A DNA stretch of 9,758 nt from an uncultured Chromatiales bacterium (GCA_913058165.1 CAJXQV010000030.1:1-9758), one strand, 5' to 3'; numbered from the stretch's first letter, positions 1-7,106 are shown. Notes: generated by a model from the sequence alone, not told the origin. Numbers and translations are program-made.

Positions 1-25
1 AGCGTCAGATGTGTATAAGAGACAG
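1..25 (+). other. Nextera (Tn5) sequencing adapter remnant, left end
   Basis: Positions 7-25 read AGATGTGTATAAGAGACAG, the 19-base Tn5 mosaic end used in Illumina Nextera libraries. They are preceded by AGCGTC, the end of the read-1 transposon adapter. This is synthetic sequence, not genome. Genomic sequence starts at about position 26, inside the mtnP-like gene. Positions 1-25 form a perfect inverted repeat with 9710-9734 because both contig ends carry the same adapter. Any reading frame that begins with the peptide MCIRDR here is an artefact. Confidence 0.97.
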
Positions 26-72
26 GGAGAAAACAAGCCTGCACCAGTGCCGCCAATTAAACCAATATGCAT
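26..72 (-). CDS. mtnP: S-methyl-5'-thioinosine phosphorylase, N-terminal fragment
   Basis: Only the first 15 codons are present (MHIGLIGGTGAGLFS) before the adapter cuts the gene. The IGGTG stretch right after the start is the N-terminal phosphate-binding loop of the methylthioadenosine/methylthioinosine phosphorylase family. The ATG at 72-70 has a clear AGGAG at 85-81, eight bases upstream. The gene follows hpt by 27 bases on the same strand. In pseudomonads the family member encoded next to nagZ cleaves methylthioinosine to hypoxanthine and methylthioribose 1-phosphate, which would feed Hpt. The exact substrate (MTA or MTI) cannot be decided from this fragment, so the name rests on the loop motif and gene order. 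The truncation comes from the contig end and is not a mutation. Confidence 0.7.
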
Positions 73-80
73 ACGCTACT

Positions 81-85
81 CTCCT
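81..85 (-). promoter_or_regulatory. Ribosome binding site of the mtnP-like gene
   Basis: AGGAG lies eight bases before the ATG at 72-70. It supports this short terminal reading frame as a real gene start rather than chance sequence beside the adapter. Confidence 0.65.
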
Positions 86-99
86 GAGGCTCGCGCCGT

Positions 100-657
100 T
101 TAGTCACGCAATGCGTAGATATCAGGCAAATGACGCCAGTGACCCCGGTAATCCATACCGCAACCAAAAACATAACGATCGGGAACAGTAAGTGCGCAGA
201 AATCAGGACGGTAATCGGACAGCTGGCGATCGTGCTGCTTGCTTGCCAAAACAGCACTATAGACCCGCTTTGCGTGATTCAAACTGGCGGCTGCAACCAC
301 CGCTTCAAGCGTAATGCCCTCATCAAAGATATCATCAACAACAATAACTGTGCGGCCTGTGAGATCAACTGAAGGCTGCTTCAGCCAGGACAGTTCTTTA
401 CCCGAAATCCCTGACTGATAGCGGGTGGCATGGCAGGTATCGAGCATAAAATCGCCATGCAGCAACTGCGACAAACGGGTTAACGGCAACATAGCACCGA
501 GCATCACGCCCAACAGCACGCAATTACCCTCGTCCACGATCGGTTGCAGTTGAGCGGCCATTTTCGCTACAGCCTGCTCGATTTCAGAAGACGAAATAAT
601 CTTCTCCGCATCGGGGAATGCCGGATTCTTTTCGGGCGAGACGACCTGCACGCTCAT
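100..657 (-). CDS. hpt: Hypoxanthine(-guanine) phosphoribosyltransferase
   Basis: This 185-residue cytoplasmic type I phosphoribosyltransferase salvages hypoxanthine (and probably guanine) with PRPP to form IMP (GMP). The PRPP-binding signature is at residues 104-116 (VIVVDDIFDEGIT), with the acidic pair Asp108-Asp109. Lys140 in the segment VLASKQHD and the C-terminal block YVFGCGMDY (162-170) match the purine-contacting parts of the family. The length is normal. The ATG at 657-655 has GGAG eight bases upstream. It sits 52 bases after nagZ and 27 bases before the mtnP-like gene, all in one direction, so co-transcription is likely. The neighbouring phosphorylase would release hypoxanthine, which suggests Hpt completes methylthioinosine salvage. 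I cannot tell the preference for hypoxanthine over guanine from the sequence. Confidence 0.93.
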   Translation of the reverse strand: MSVQVVSPEKNPAFPDAEKIISSSEIEQAVAKMAAQLQPIVDEGNCVLLGVMLGAMLPLTRLSQLLHGDFMLDTCHATRYQSGISGKELSWLKQPSVDLTGRTVIVVDDIFDEGITLEAVVAAASLNHAKRVYSAVLASKQHDRQLSDYRPDFCALTVPDRYVFGCGMDYRGHWRHLPDIYALRD

Positions 658-709
658 TAATTCTGCTCCATGCTGTTAAGTTTTTGTTGTTCGTTGCTAT
701 TGCTGCGAC

Positions 710-1765
710 TTAACCCTGCAGCGTAAATTCCGGCGGTTGCAAGCCGGCCTCGAGATCACTAATGGCATCCCGCCAGATATCGCTGCAGTATACCAAAGCT
801 TCAGATTTATGCCGCCGCGAGCGCATGGCGGCAATCCGAGTGTGACCCACCGCAGAAACATAATCTTTCGCGTCGGCGTTGAGTTCATCCAGCGTGGCTA
901 TAGCCGCTGCCGGATTATTACAGATGAGCGCTACATCGGCGCCTGCATCCAGCGCCATTCGGGTTCGTTGCGGCACAGTGCCCGCCTGTTCCGCACCACC
1001 CATTGTCAGGTCATCGGAGAAAATGGCACCGTTAAATCGAAACTGTTCGCGCAACTGGGTGTTCAACCAGAACGGCGACAAACTCGCTATATCTTCGTTA
1101 ATTTGGGGGTAGCGAATATGCGCCACCATCACGCCTTCGAGTTGATTCTCGATAAGCGTCTGATACGGCATTAAGTCATCCGAAAGTTGCTGATAGGTGC
1201 GATTGTCCACCGGCAAGGTCAGGTGTGAATCGACGGTGACCGCGCCATGCCCTGGGAAGTGCTTGGCAGTCGCAGCCATACCCGCACGGTGCATGCCCTG
1301 CATATAAGCCAATGCGAGCGAAGCCACCGCATCGGCCCGCGCATGCAACGACCTGTCGCCAATCACCTCACTCACCCCATAATCGAGATCGACTACAGGG
1401 GCAAAACTAATATCAACACCAAGATCAAGAATTTCGGAAGCCATCAGCCAACCATGCAGCGAGGCCAATGAGCGAGCGGCACGAGGGTCTACATCAAACT
1501 GGCGACCAATCTGTTGCAACGCCGGCAATGGGGTGAACTCTTCACGGAAACGCTGTACACGTCCGCCTTCCTGATCTACCGCCACCAGCAGTTGCGGTGA
1601 ACGCAGCGCCTTAATATCACGAACCAGTTCTGTGACCTGGGCGCGATCAGCATAATTGCGGGTAAATAGAATAACCCCACCCACTAGCGGGTGCTGCAGA
1701 TAATCACGCTCTTCGGCTGTTAATGACAAGCCGGCAACGTCCACCATTAATGGTCCGAGACTCAC
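710..1765 (-). CDS. nagZ: Beta-N-acetylhexosaminidase NagZ (GH3)
   Basis: NagZ is a cytoplasmic family 3 glycosidase. It removes N-acetylglucosamine from GlcNAc-1,6-anhydromuropeptides during peptidoglycan recycling; its products influence AmpC beta-lactamase induction in species that have AmpR. The 351-residue protein has the family landmarks in order: DQEGGRVQR (64-72), KHFPGHG (168-174) with the mobile-loop Asp179-Ser-His181 dyad, and FSDDLTMGGA (249-258), where Asp251 aligns with the nucleophile. No signal peptide is present, as expected. The start is GTG at 1765-1763, with AGGGG six bases upstream. It keeps the family N-terminus GPLMVDVAG, which an internal ATG at Met7 would cut. It follows the YkuD-family gene by 62 bases and precedes hpt. 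Confidence 0.96.
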   Translation of the reverse strand: MSLGPLMVDVAGLSLTAEERDYLQHPLVGGVILFTRNYADRAQVTELVRDIKALRSPQLLVAVDQEGGRVQRFREEFTPLPALQQIGRQFDVDPRAARSLASLHGWLMASEILDLGVDISFAPVVDLDYGVSEVIGDRSLHARADAVASLALAYMQGMHRAGMAATAKHFPGHGAVTVDSHLTLPVDNRTYQQLSDDLMPYQTLIENQLEGVMVAHIRYPQINEDIASLSPFWLNTQLREQFRFNGAIFSDDLTMGGAEQAGTVPQRTRMALDAGADVALICNNPAAAIATLDELNADAKDYVSAVGHTRIAAMRSRRHKSEALVYCSDIWRDAISDLEAGLQPPEFTLQG

Positions 1766-1771
1766 CTGTTA

Positions 1772-1776
1772 CCCCT
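1772..1776 (-). promoter_or_regulatory. Ribosome binding site supporting the GTG start of nagZ
   Basis: AGGGG is separated by six bases (TAACAG) from the GTG codon at 1765-1763. This favours the GTG over the internal ATG six codons further in, which has no comparable site. Confidence 0.6.
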
Positions 1777-1827
1777 GGTTTTGTAAATAGCACATCTGAA
1801 TAAAATAGCCCGGCACTGCAACCCTAA

Positions 1828-2331
1828 CTAAGGAACAATTACCACTCGCGTACCCACAGTTACTCTGCTGTAAAGCTCTATCACTTCATGCAAATTCATG
1901 CGCACACAACCGTGTGACAAGGGAACCCCCAGAGGCTCCAGGTCGCTGGTGCCATGGATGTAAATGTAGCGTTCTTTACTGTCGCAGGAATGCTCATCAC
2001 CCTCGCCCTGATTCACACCTGGCTCGGTTCCGGCCAGCCAAAGTATCCGGCTCAGAATCCAGTCGCGACCGGGTTCTTGCGCATCCAGAGTTTCGGTCCA
2101 GATCTCACCGGTTGGCTCACGCCCCACAAAGACGGCGCCAGGCTCAGCCGCATCGCCCACTTTTTCGGCAATAATATGCTCGCCCAGAGGGGTGCATTGA
2201 CTGCCCTCACGCTGACCGCAACCAAAACGGGACGTGGACGCGCGATAGGTCGCAAGCAACTCATCCTGCTGCCACAGCTGTACTCGCTGCCGGGTGATAC
2301 TGACTTCAATACTCAGTTGTTTACTGTTCAA
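1828..2331 (-). CDS. YkuD-domain protein, probable cytoplasmic L,D-carboxypeptidase
   Basis: The 167-residue protein is essentially one YkuD (L,D-transpeptidase) catalytic domain. The active-site block is at residues 126-145: His126-Gly-Thr, then SHGCVRM (139-145) with Cys142 as nucleophile and Arg144 conserved. Most YkuD enzymes cross-link peptidoglycan in the periplasm and carry a signal peptide or anchor. Here the N-terminus (MNSKQLSIEVSITRQRVQLW) is polar and already matches the domain's first strand, so the protein should stay in the cytoplasm. Signal-less YkuD proteins such as ElsL (formerly LdtJ) of Acinetobacter act as L,D-carboxypeptidases that trim recycled murein tetrapeptides, replacing LdcA. 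The neighbour nagZ supports that role. The start is TTG at 2331-2329 with GGAG six bases upstream; no ATG occurs before Met145. The domain is certain from motifs, the specific activity is inferred. Confidence 0.88.
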   Translation of the reverse strand: MNSKQLSIEVSITRQRVQLWQQDELLATYRASTSRFGCGQREGSQCTPLGEHIIAEKVGDAAEPGAVFVGREPTGEIWTETLDAQEPGRDWILSRILWLAGTEPGVNQGEGDEHSCDSKERYIYIHGTSDLEPLGVPLSHGCVRMNLHEVIELYSRVTVGTRVVIVP

Positions 2332-2337
2332 AACCTA

Positions 2338-2345
2338 CTCCGCCT
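2338..2345 (-). promoter_or_regulatory. Ribosome binding site deciding a TTG start
   Basis: AGGCGGAG ends six bases before the TTG at 2331-2329. With no in-frame ATG before residue 145 of the YkuD protein, this site decides the start codon. Confidence 0.55.
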
Positions 2346-2408
2346 AAAAAATCGTGCGCCCAAAAAATTAATTAACAAGCCATGCCAATGACAGGCGACC
2401 GTCTTCAT

Positions 2409-3743
2409 TTACTTTACAAACAGTGCCATGGATTCAACATGACCCGTTTGCGGGAACATATCGATAACCCCTGCCTGAGCCAATTTATAACCCAATTCTT
2501 CAACCAATGTCTGACTGTCCCGCGCCAATGTGCCGGGGTGACAGGAAACATAAAGTATTTTGGCAGCGCCTATACGCTTCAGCGTGGGCATGATCTCCGC
2601 GGCGCCGGCCCGGGGCGGATCAATCAGTACGATGTCATACGCCTGTTTCATCCAGGGCTCCTGCAATTCCGCAGTGAACAGATCGGCCACAAAAAACTCG
2701 GCATTCTCAATATTGTTGAGAGCGGCATTAGCACGGGCACCTTGAACACTGAGCAATTCGCCTTCAATACCGGTCACCTGTTTAGTGACGCGCGCTAATG
2801 GCAGACTGAAATTACCCAAACCACAAAATAGATCAAGCACAGTGTCATCCGACCCAGGCTGCAGCCAATCAATTGCCTGCTGCAGCATCTTCAGGTTCAT
2901 CTCATGATTAACCTGAATAAAGTCCAACGGGCTAAATTCAATGCGCAGCGAATAGTCGGGAATACTGTAATACAACTTGTCAGGAGCTTCAGCAGAATGC
3001 AATTTAGTAATGCTTTCCCGCCCGCTCCGTTGCAACAGCATCGTCATCTTGTGTTGCTCACCAAAATCAGCAAATGCTGCGATGTCGCTGGCAGACGGCT
3101 CATCCAAAACACGGAACACCAAACTGGTTTCTGCCTCTCCAACACTCGCTTCAATCTGCGGAACCTTTCGGCAAATACTGAGACTGCCTATGAGCTCCTG
3201 CAGTTCAGGTAACAATGCACTTAATGCCGGATCGATAGTTTCACAGCTGTCCATTACGGCAACAAAGGGTTTGAGCCGTTCACGAAAGCCCACCAGCATG
3301 CGGTCCTTGCCATCAACATACTTAGCAGTAAACCGCGCACGCCGACGATAGCCCCAGGATGAACCGCACAATGGCGGTATCACCTCGGCAGGCCCAACAC
3401 CGCCAATACGCTCCAAGGCCTGCAACAGCGAATGCTGCTTGGCGAGTATTTGATGCTCGGCATCGAGATGCTGCCAGGTGCAACCACCGCAGGTGAGAAA
3501 GTGAGGGCAGCGTGGCGTAACCCGGTGAGGCGAGGGCTCGAGCACTTCCAGTAAATCGGCTTCATCATAGCGACGCCGGGATTTGCGCCGCTGAAATACA
3601 ATACGCTCACCCGTGAGCGCGGCATCCACGAACACGGCTTTTCCATCAACGCTACTGACAACACCGTTGCCATCTGACGTTACATCTCGAACAACGCCCT
3701 GCTCAGGCTCTGGCTGCTTAAAGGGTTTTCTGCGGCGACTCAT
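2409..3743 (-). CDS. rlmD: 23S rRNA (uracil(1939)-C(5))-methyltransferase RlmD
   Basis: RlmD (RumA) methylates U1939 of 23S rRNA using S-adenosylmethionine and carries a [4Fe-4S] cluster. The 444-residue protein has a basic tail, then a TRAM domain (about 9-68) for RNA binding. The cluster cysteines are Cys79, Cys85 and Cys88 (CPHFLTCGGC) with Cys167. The Rossmann methyltransferase domain follows, with the SAM loop DLFCGLGNFSLPLA (304-317), DPPRAG (375-380), nucleophile Cys401 in VSCHPGTLARD, and Glu437 in HVESMALF. All key residues are present and the length is normal. Its ATG overlaps the TGA of the upstream exonuclease gene by four bases (ATGA), so translation is probably coupled. A paralogue such as TrmA or RlmC is unlikely given the TRAM domain and the cluster spacing. 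Confidence 0.95.
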   Translation of the reverse strand: MSRRRKPFKQPEPEQGVVRDVTSDGNGVVSSVDGKAVFVDAALTGERIVFQRRKSRRRYDEADLLEVLEPSPHRVTPRCPHFLTCGGCTWQHLDAEHQILAKQHSLLQALERIGGVGPAEVIPPLCGSSWGYRRRARFTAKYVDGKDRMLVGFRERLKPFVAVMDSCETIDPALSALLPELQELIGSLSICRKVPQIEASVGEAETSLVFRVLDEPSASDIAAFADFGEQHKMTMLLQRSGRESITKLHSAEAPDKLYYSIPDYSLRIEFSPLDFIQVNHEMNLKMLQQAIDWLQPGSDDTVLDLFCGLGNFSLPLARVTKQVTGIEGELLSVQGARANAALNNIENAEFFVADLFTAELQEPWMKQAYDIVLIDPPRAGAAEIMPTLKRIGAAKILYVSCHPGTLARDSQTLVEELGYKLAQAGVIDMFPQTGHVESMALFVK

Positions 3744-4522
3744 GCAGTATCAGCTGCCTTCCAGGTATCAAGAAATGCCTGCAGATGCGGTTCGCCTGAG
3801 TCCACAAGCACACTCTGCACCCGCGCCTCTTCTTCGGCCAATTGCACGGCATCAATAGTGCCGCGCATAAACTGAAAGCGCAGATACACGAGGTAAGTGT
3901 TCAGCACGTCGGTCTCACAGTAGTTGCGGATACCGGCGATATTGCCCTTCTCGTATTCCGGCCAGACCTGATCGCCTGCCATCCCCATTTTGCCGGGATA
4001 CCCCAGCATGGTTGCAATCACATCCAAGCCCGCACGGGCGCGCGGCTGGAATCCTGACAACACATCCATCACATCAAGATGCCGCCAGTGATAACGACTT
4101 AGATAGTTGTTCCACTTGAAATCACGATTGTTTTCGCCGTGGTCCCAGTAAGTGGCGGCCTGAATTTTATGGCGCAAAGCGCGATAGTGGAGCACCGGCA
4201 AATCAAAGCCACCGCCGTTCCACGACACTAACTCAGGCGTGTAACGCTCGATACCGTCATAGAAACGCTGAATAAGCTCAGCCTCGGTGCTGTTCTCGTC
4301 ACCCAGACTCCACACTTTGAATTCGCCCGGACTTTGCCAGGCGATCGAGATAGCGACGATCTGCTGTTGATATAAAGGCAAGAACTCCGAACCGCTGGAT
4401 TGCAAGTGATTAAAGACCATGGCTTTCGCGGTATCGGTGTCATTAACACCTTCCAGACCCAGCAACTTGCGCCCCAACTCAACGTCGGGAACAGTCTCGA
4501 TATCGAACACCATTGTGGTCAT
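3740..4522 (-). CDS. Predicted DEDDy 3'-5' exonuclease, PolB proofreading-like
   Basis: The 260-residue protein matches the stand-alone family of 3'-5' exonucleases resembling the proofreading domain of family B polymerases (Pfam DNA_pol_B_exo2). Exo I is FDIETVPD with Asp7 and Glu9. Exo II is SWNGGGFDLPVL (100-111) with Asp107. Exo III is YCETD (201-205) with Tyr201 and Asp205, giving a complete DEDDy set for two-metal catalysis. There is no polymerase domain, signal peptide or membrane segment. The ATG at 4522-4520 is preceded by AAGGAG eight bases upstream, and Met4 is a less likely alternative. The gene lies 12 bases after pdxJ and overlaps rlmD by ATGA. The biological substrate of this family is not known to me. 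Pairing with an rRNA methyltransferase is suggestive, but RNA and DNA remain open. Confidence 0.88.
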   Translation of the reverse strand: MTTMVFDIETVPDVELGRKLLGLEGVNDTDTAKAMVFNHLQSSGSEFLPLYQQQIVAISIAWQSPGEFKVWSLGDENSTEAELIQRFYDGIERYTPELVSWNGGGFDLPVLHYRALRHKIQAATYWDHGENNRDFKWNNYLSRYHWRHLDVMDVLSGFQPRARAGLDVIATMLGYPGKMGMAGDQVWPEYEKGNIAGIRNYCETDVLNTYLVYLRFQFMRGTIDAVQLAEEEARVQSVLVDSGEPHLQAFLDTWKAADTA

Positions 4523-4530
4523 ACAGCTTG

Positions 4531-4536
4531 CTCCTT
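4531..4536 (-). promoter_or_regulatory. Ribosome binding site of the exonuclease gene, overlapping the pdxJ stop
   Basis: AAGGAG shares bases with the TAA stop of pdxJ (4537-4535) and sits eight bases before the exonuclease ATG. Ribosomes ending pdxJ can reinitiate here, so the two genes are probably one translational unit. Confidence 0.7.
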
Positions 4537-5320
4537 AGCCTGACGATACTTTCAGAGCTTTTCGTTCGCGCAAGCCCTGAACCAGTAGCGCCTTCATTTC
4601 ACTCACCGCAGTCTCGAAACCCTCGAGCACCGCATGGGCCACAATTGAGTGGCCAATATTCAATTCAACAATATGCGGAATAAGCGTAATCTGCTGCACG
4701 TTTGAGTAGTGCAGCCCGTGACCGGCATGCACTCGCAAACCCATCTCATGCGCGTGGCGAGCAGCCAATACAATCCTTTCCAACTCGCGCTCTTTCTGCA
4801 CTTCTGATTTTGCATCGGCGTAACAACCGGTGTGCAGCTCAACCACCGGCACGCCGGCACGTGCACAAGCATCCAACTGCTCAGGTTCCGGGTCAACAAA
4901 CAATGACGTCCGAATGCCCTGCGACTGGAGTTGCTCAGAAGCTGCGCGAATTCGGTCGAAGCCAGCGATCACATCCAGACCGCCCTCAGTGGTGAGTTCT
5001 TCCCGTTTTTCGGGCACCAGACAAACATCAGTCGGCTTTACTTCACAGGCAATGGCGAGCATTTCATCGGTGACGGCCATCTCGAGATTCATCCGGGTTT
5101 GCATCGTCTCCTGCAATACCCGTACATCGCGATCCTGAATATGCCGGCGATCCTCACGCAGATGCACAGTAATGCTATCGGCACCGGCACGCTCTGCAAC
5201 AAGCGCCGCAACAACCGGGTCAGGATAAAGGGTGCCACGAGCCTGGCGGACCGTAGCGACATGATCGACATTAACGCCGAGTAACAGCTCATCAAACGCT
5301 GGAAGAACTTGAGAAGTCAT
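4535..5320 (-). CDS. pdxJ: Pyridoxine 5'-phosphate synthase PdxJ
   Basis: PdxJ condenses 1-deoxy-D-xylulose 5-phosphate with 3-amino-2-oxopropyl phosphate to make pyridoxine 5'-phosphate, the ring-closing step of DXP-dependent vitamin B6 synthesis. It is a cytoplasmic TIM barrel. The landmarks are [14 protein letters not shown] (15-28), [10 protein letters not shown] (51-60) with His53, MNLEMA (77-82) with Glu80, [14 protein letters not shown] (101-114), ELHTG (161-165), AGHGL (199-203) with His201, and NIGHSI (221-226). His53, Glu80 and His201 align with E. coli His45, Glu72 and His193. At 261 residues it is slightly long, with about eight extra residues at the N-terminus and a tail at the C-terminus. 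I see no good ribosome binding site before the ATG at 5320-5318, and a 92-base AT-rich gap separates it from recO. Confidence 0.96.
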   Translation of the reverse strand: MTSQVLPAFDELLLGVNVDHVATVRQARGTLYPDPVVAALVAERAGADSITVHLREDRRHIQDRDVRVLQETMQTRMNLEMAVTDEMLAIACEVKPTDVCLVPEKREELTTEGGLDVIAGFDRIRAASEQLQSQGIRTSLFVDPEPEQLDACARAGVPVVELHTGCYADAKSEVQKERELERIVLAARHAHEMGLRVHAGHGLHYSNVQQITLIPHIVELNIGHSIVAHAVLEGFETAVSEMKALLVQGLRERKALKVSSG

Positions 5321-5412
5321 TGGCTTGGTTTTCTGAATTTAAGGAAATATAAAGCAGCTTATAAGAAGCTCTATTTTCGCATCGCTACCCTGCCAGCACA
5401 ACCATCAACAGA

Positions 5413-6147
5413 CTACTCAGAACGGGCCCTGCCACTCAGCATTGCCGTATACACCTTGCGGGTTTTGAGCTCACGCCCGTCCAGGTAATGATCTAGTGTG
5501 TAACGCAATAGACGTTTCGCAGCGCGGCGGGTCTCAAGGTCAGTCCAATTGCCTGCATCAATGGCAAGAAGCACAGAGCCTTTAAACACCAGACTGCCTG
5601 TTTCCATAGCCGCCGGCACAACGCCTCGCTCGAGTTGATACTCGTAGTTTTGATCTTTATCGAGCGGTGTATGGTCCAGTGCTGAGTGCCCCAGGTTCAG
5701 GCCAAAGCCGAGCTCGGTGAGCAATGCGACTTCAAAGTTACGTAACCCCGGCTCTATGCGCTCAGGGCTTACTAATTCTTCAAGCAATGCCGAGTAATGT
5801 GCGAACAGCACAGGGTGCGGATCACGCCGTCCGAGCAACCGGATAAGTAACTCATTGGCGTAAAAGCCGGCCGCCAAACCCGCATCGCGGAGCGTGACGC
5901 CCGTGCCGGTGCGCTCGGCCTGTTGCAATGTCGCCAAATCGCCACGGCCTGACCACGATAGCACCAGAGGCTCAAACGGGCGCAGCAATGCGCGTAAGGG
6001 GGATTTGGGGCGGCGAGCGCCACGGGCCACTAAACCTATACGTCCAGAGCCCGGCGTAAACACTTCGAGCATCATGCTGGTTTCGCGATACTGCCGTGTG
6101 TGCAGTACCCAGGCTGGCTCCAGTTCAACCCGTGTGGGATTCGCCAT
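5413..6147 (-). CDS. recO: DNA repair protein RecO
   Basis: RecO works with RecR (and RecF) to load RecA onto SSB-coated single-stranded DNA at gaps and to anneal strands. The 244-residue sequence has the N-terminal OB-fold region with the family pattern AWVLHTRQYRETSMMLEVFT (12-31) and GRIGLVARGAR (35-45). A helical C-terminal part follows, with FYANELLIRLL (95-105) and NFEVALLTELGFGLNL (137-152). There is not one cysteine in the protein, so the zinc finger found in many bacterial RecOs is absent, as is usual in gammaproteobacteria. The ATG at 6147-6145 has GGAG only three bases upstream, which is unusually tight, but no other in-frame ATG, GTG or TTG lies nearby. The gene follows era after 47 bases. 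Confidence 0.94.
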   Translation of the reverse strand: MANPTRVELEPAWVLHTRQYRETSMMLEVFTPGSGRIGLVARGARRPKSPLRALLRPFEPLVLSWSGRGDLATLQQAERTGTGVTLRDAGLAAGFYANELLIRLLGRRDPHPVLFAHYSALLEELVSPERIEPGLRNFEVALLTELGFGLNLGHSALDHTPLDKDQNYEYQLERGVVPAAMETGSLVFKGSVLLAIDAGNWTDLETRRAAKRLLRYTLDHYLDGRELKTRKVYTAMLSGRARSE

Positions 6148-6194
6148 GAACTCCGTAACTCTGTAAGCGTCGCATTAGCTGACTCAGCGCCGCG

Positions 6195-7106
6195 TTAATA
6201 CTCGTCGTAACCAAGCTGGCGCAAAGCCTGCGCATTGTCAGCCCAGTTACTCTTGACCTTTACTCGGGTTTGCAAATGAAACCGCCGACCGAAGATGTTA
6301 TTTAACTCCAAACGTGCCGAACGGCCCACACCCTTGAGACGCTCGCCTGCCTTGCCAACCACAATACCTTTGTGCGATTCACGATCAACCCAGACGGTGG
6401 CATCAACCTTGAGCTGATCGTCAGAATCTTCAAGCACGTTAATCTCGACACCCAGCCCATAAGGCACCTCATCGTGCAGCGACAGCATGAGTTTCTCGCG
6501 CAGCACTTCGCCCACGCGGAAGCCCACACCACGATCGGTAAGCATGCCATCTGGAAACAGCTGTGGCCCTGAGGGAATTTGGGCACGTACCAGATCTTTC
6601 ACTCGTTCTACATGCGGCTGTTTGAGTGCCGACATTGGTATAACTTCAAGGAAGTCGTGTTTCTGAGAGACAGACTGCAAATAGGGAAACAACTGTTCCT
6701 TTTTCTTTACATAGTCGATTTTATTAATAAGTAAAATACAGGGTACCTTTGCTTCGGCAACGCGCTGCAGAATGTAGTCATCATTGACACTCCAGCCCCG
6801 TGCATCGACCATAAACAAAATCAGATCGGCACCTTCCAGGGAGGCGACAGCGGCTTTGTTCATGGCTTTGTTAATGAGCTTGCCACTGACTTCATGCAGA
6901 CCCGGGGTATCCACAAAAACAGCCTGTAGGTTGTCCTCCGTCAGAATACCGAGAATGGCATGTCGCGTGGTCTGCGGCTTCGCTGTAACAATGCTGATCT
7001 TGTGACCGATTAATGCGTTCAATAGCGTCGACTTGCCGGCATTGGGCCGGCCGACGACGGCAATCATGCCGCTTCTGTAATCGGGAAAAACGCCACCTTC
7101 AACCAC
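6195..7106 (-). CDS. era: GTPase Era
   Basis: Era is an essential GTPase that binds the 3' end of 16S rRNA during 30S subunit assembly, at the inner face of the membrane and in the cytosol. The 303-residue protein has G1 GRPNAGKST (19-27), the effector segment PQTTRH (44-49), G3 DTPG (66-69), G4 NKID (128-131) and G5 SALK (159-162). A C-terminal KH RNA-binding domain has its GKAG loop at 251-254, and the protein ends in the family-typical QLGYDEY. The start is GTG at 7106-7104: a stop codon lies two codons upstream and AAGG lies eight bases upstream. The ATG at codon 14 would shorten the N-terminus relative to known Era proteins. It follows rnc after 72 bases, where many genomes overlap the two genes. 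Confidence 0.97.
   Translation of the reverse strand: MVEGGVFPDYRSGMIAVVGRPNAGKSTLLNALIGHKISIVTAKPQTTRHAILGILTEDNLQAVFVDTPGLHEVSGKLINKAMNKAAVASLEGADLILFMVDARGWSVNDDYILQRVAEAKVPCILLINKIDYVKKKEQLFPYLQSVSQKHDFLEVIPMSALKQPHVERVKDLVRAQIPSGPQLFPDGMLTDRGVGFRVGEVLREKLMLSLHDEVPYGLGVEINVLEDSDDQLKVDATVWVDRESHKGIVVGKAGERLKGVGRSARLELNNIFGRRFHLQTRVKVKSNWADNAQALRQLGYDEY

Noticed and set aside
9..191. Plus-strand frame starting MCIRDR.
   Set aside because: Its start codon lies in the adapter and the rest is antisense to the mtnP-like gene and hpt.
737..1174. Open plus-strand frame of 145 codons opposite nagZ.
   Set aside because: It lies entirely antisense to a gene with full catalytic motifs, its peptide shows no family pattern, and it looks like a shadow frame.
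1954..2391. Open plus-strand frame of 145 codons opposite the YkuD gene.
   Set aside because: It is antisense to a gene with an intact active site. Its hydrophobic N-terminus arises from the complementary strand, and there is no sign of coding selection by eye.
2362..2396. Possible intrinsic terminator after rlmD (GCC...GGC followed by a T-run on the minus strand).
   Set aside because: The stem is only about three base pairs, and the T-run is separated from it by some sixteen bases, so it is not a credible terminator.
2382..2798. Plus-strand frame of 138 codons over the 3' part of rlmD.
   Set aside because: It is antisense to the conserved methyltransferase core and has no recognisable protein features.
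5356..5370. Small hairpin AGCTT/AAGCT with a five-base loop between recO and pdxJ.
   Set aside because: A five-pair AT-rich stem cannot be extended and has no strong T-run beside it; chance is likely.
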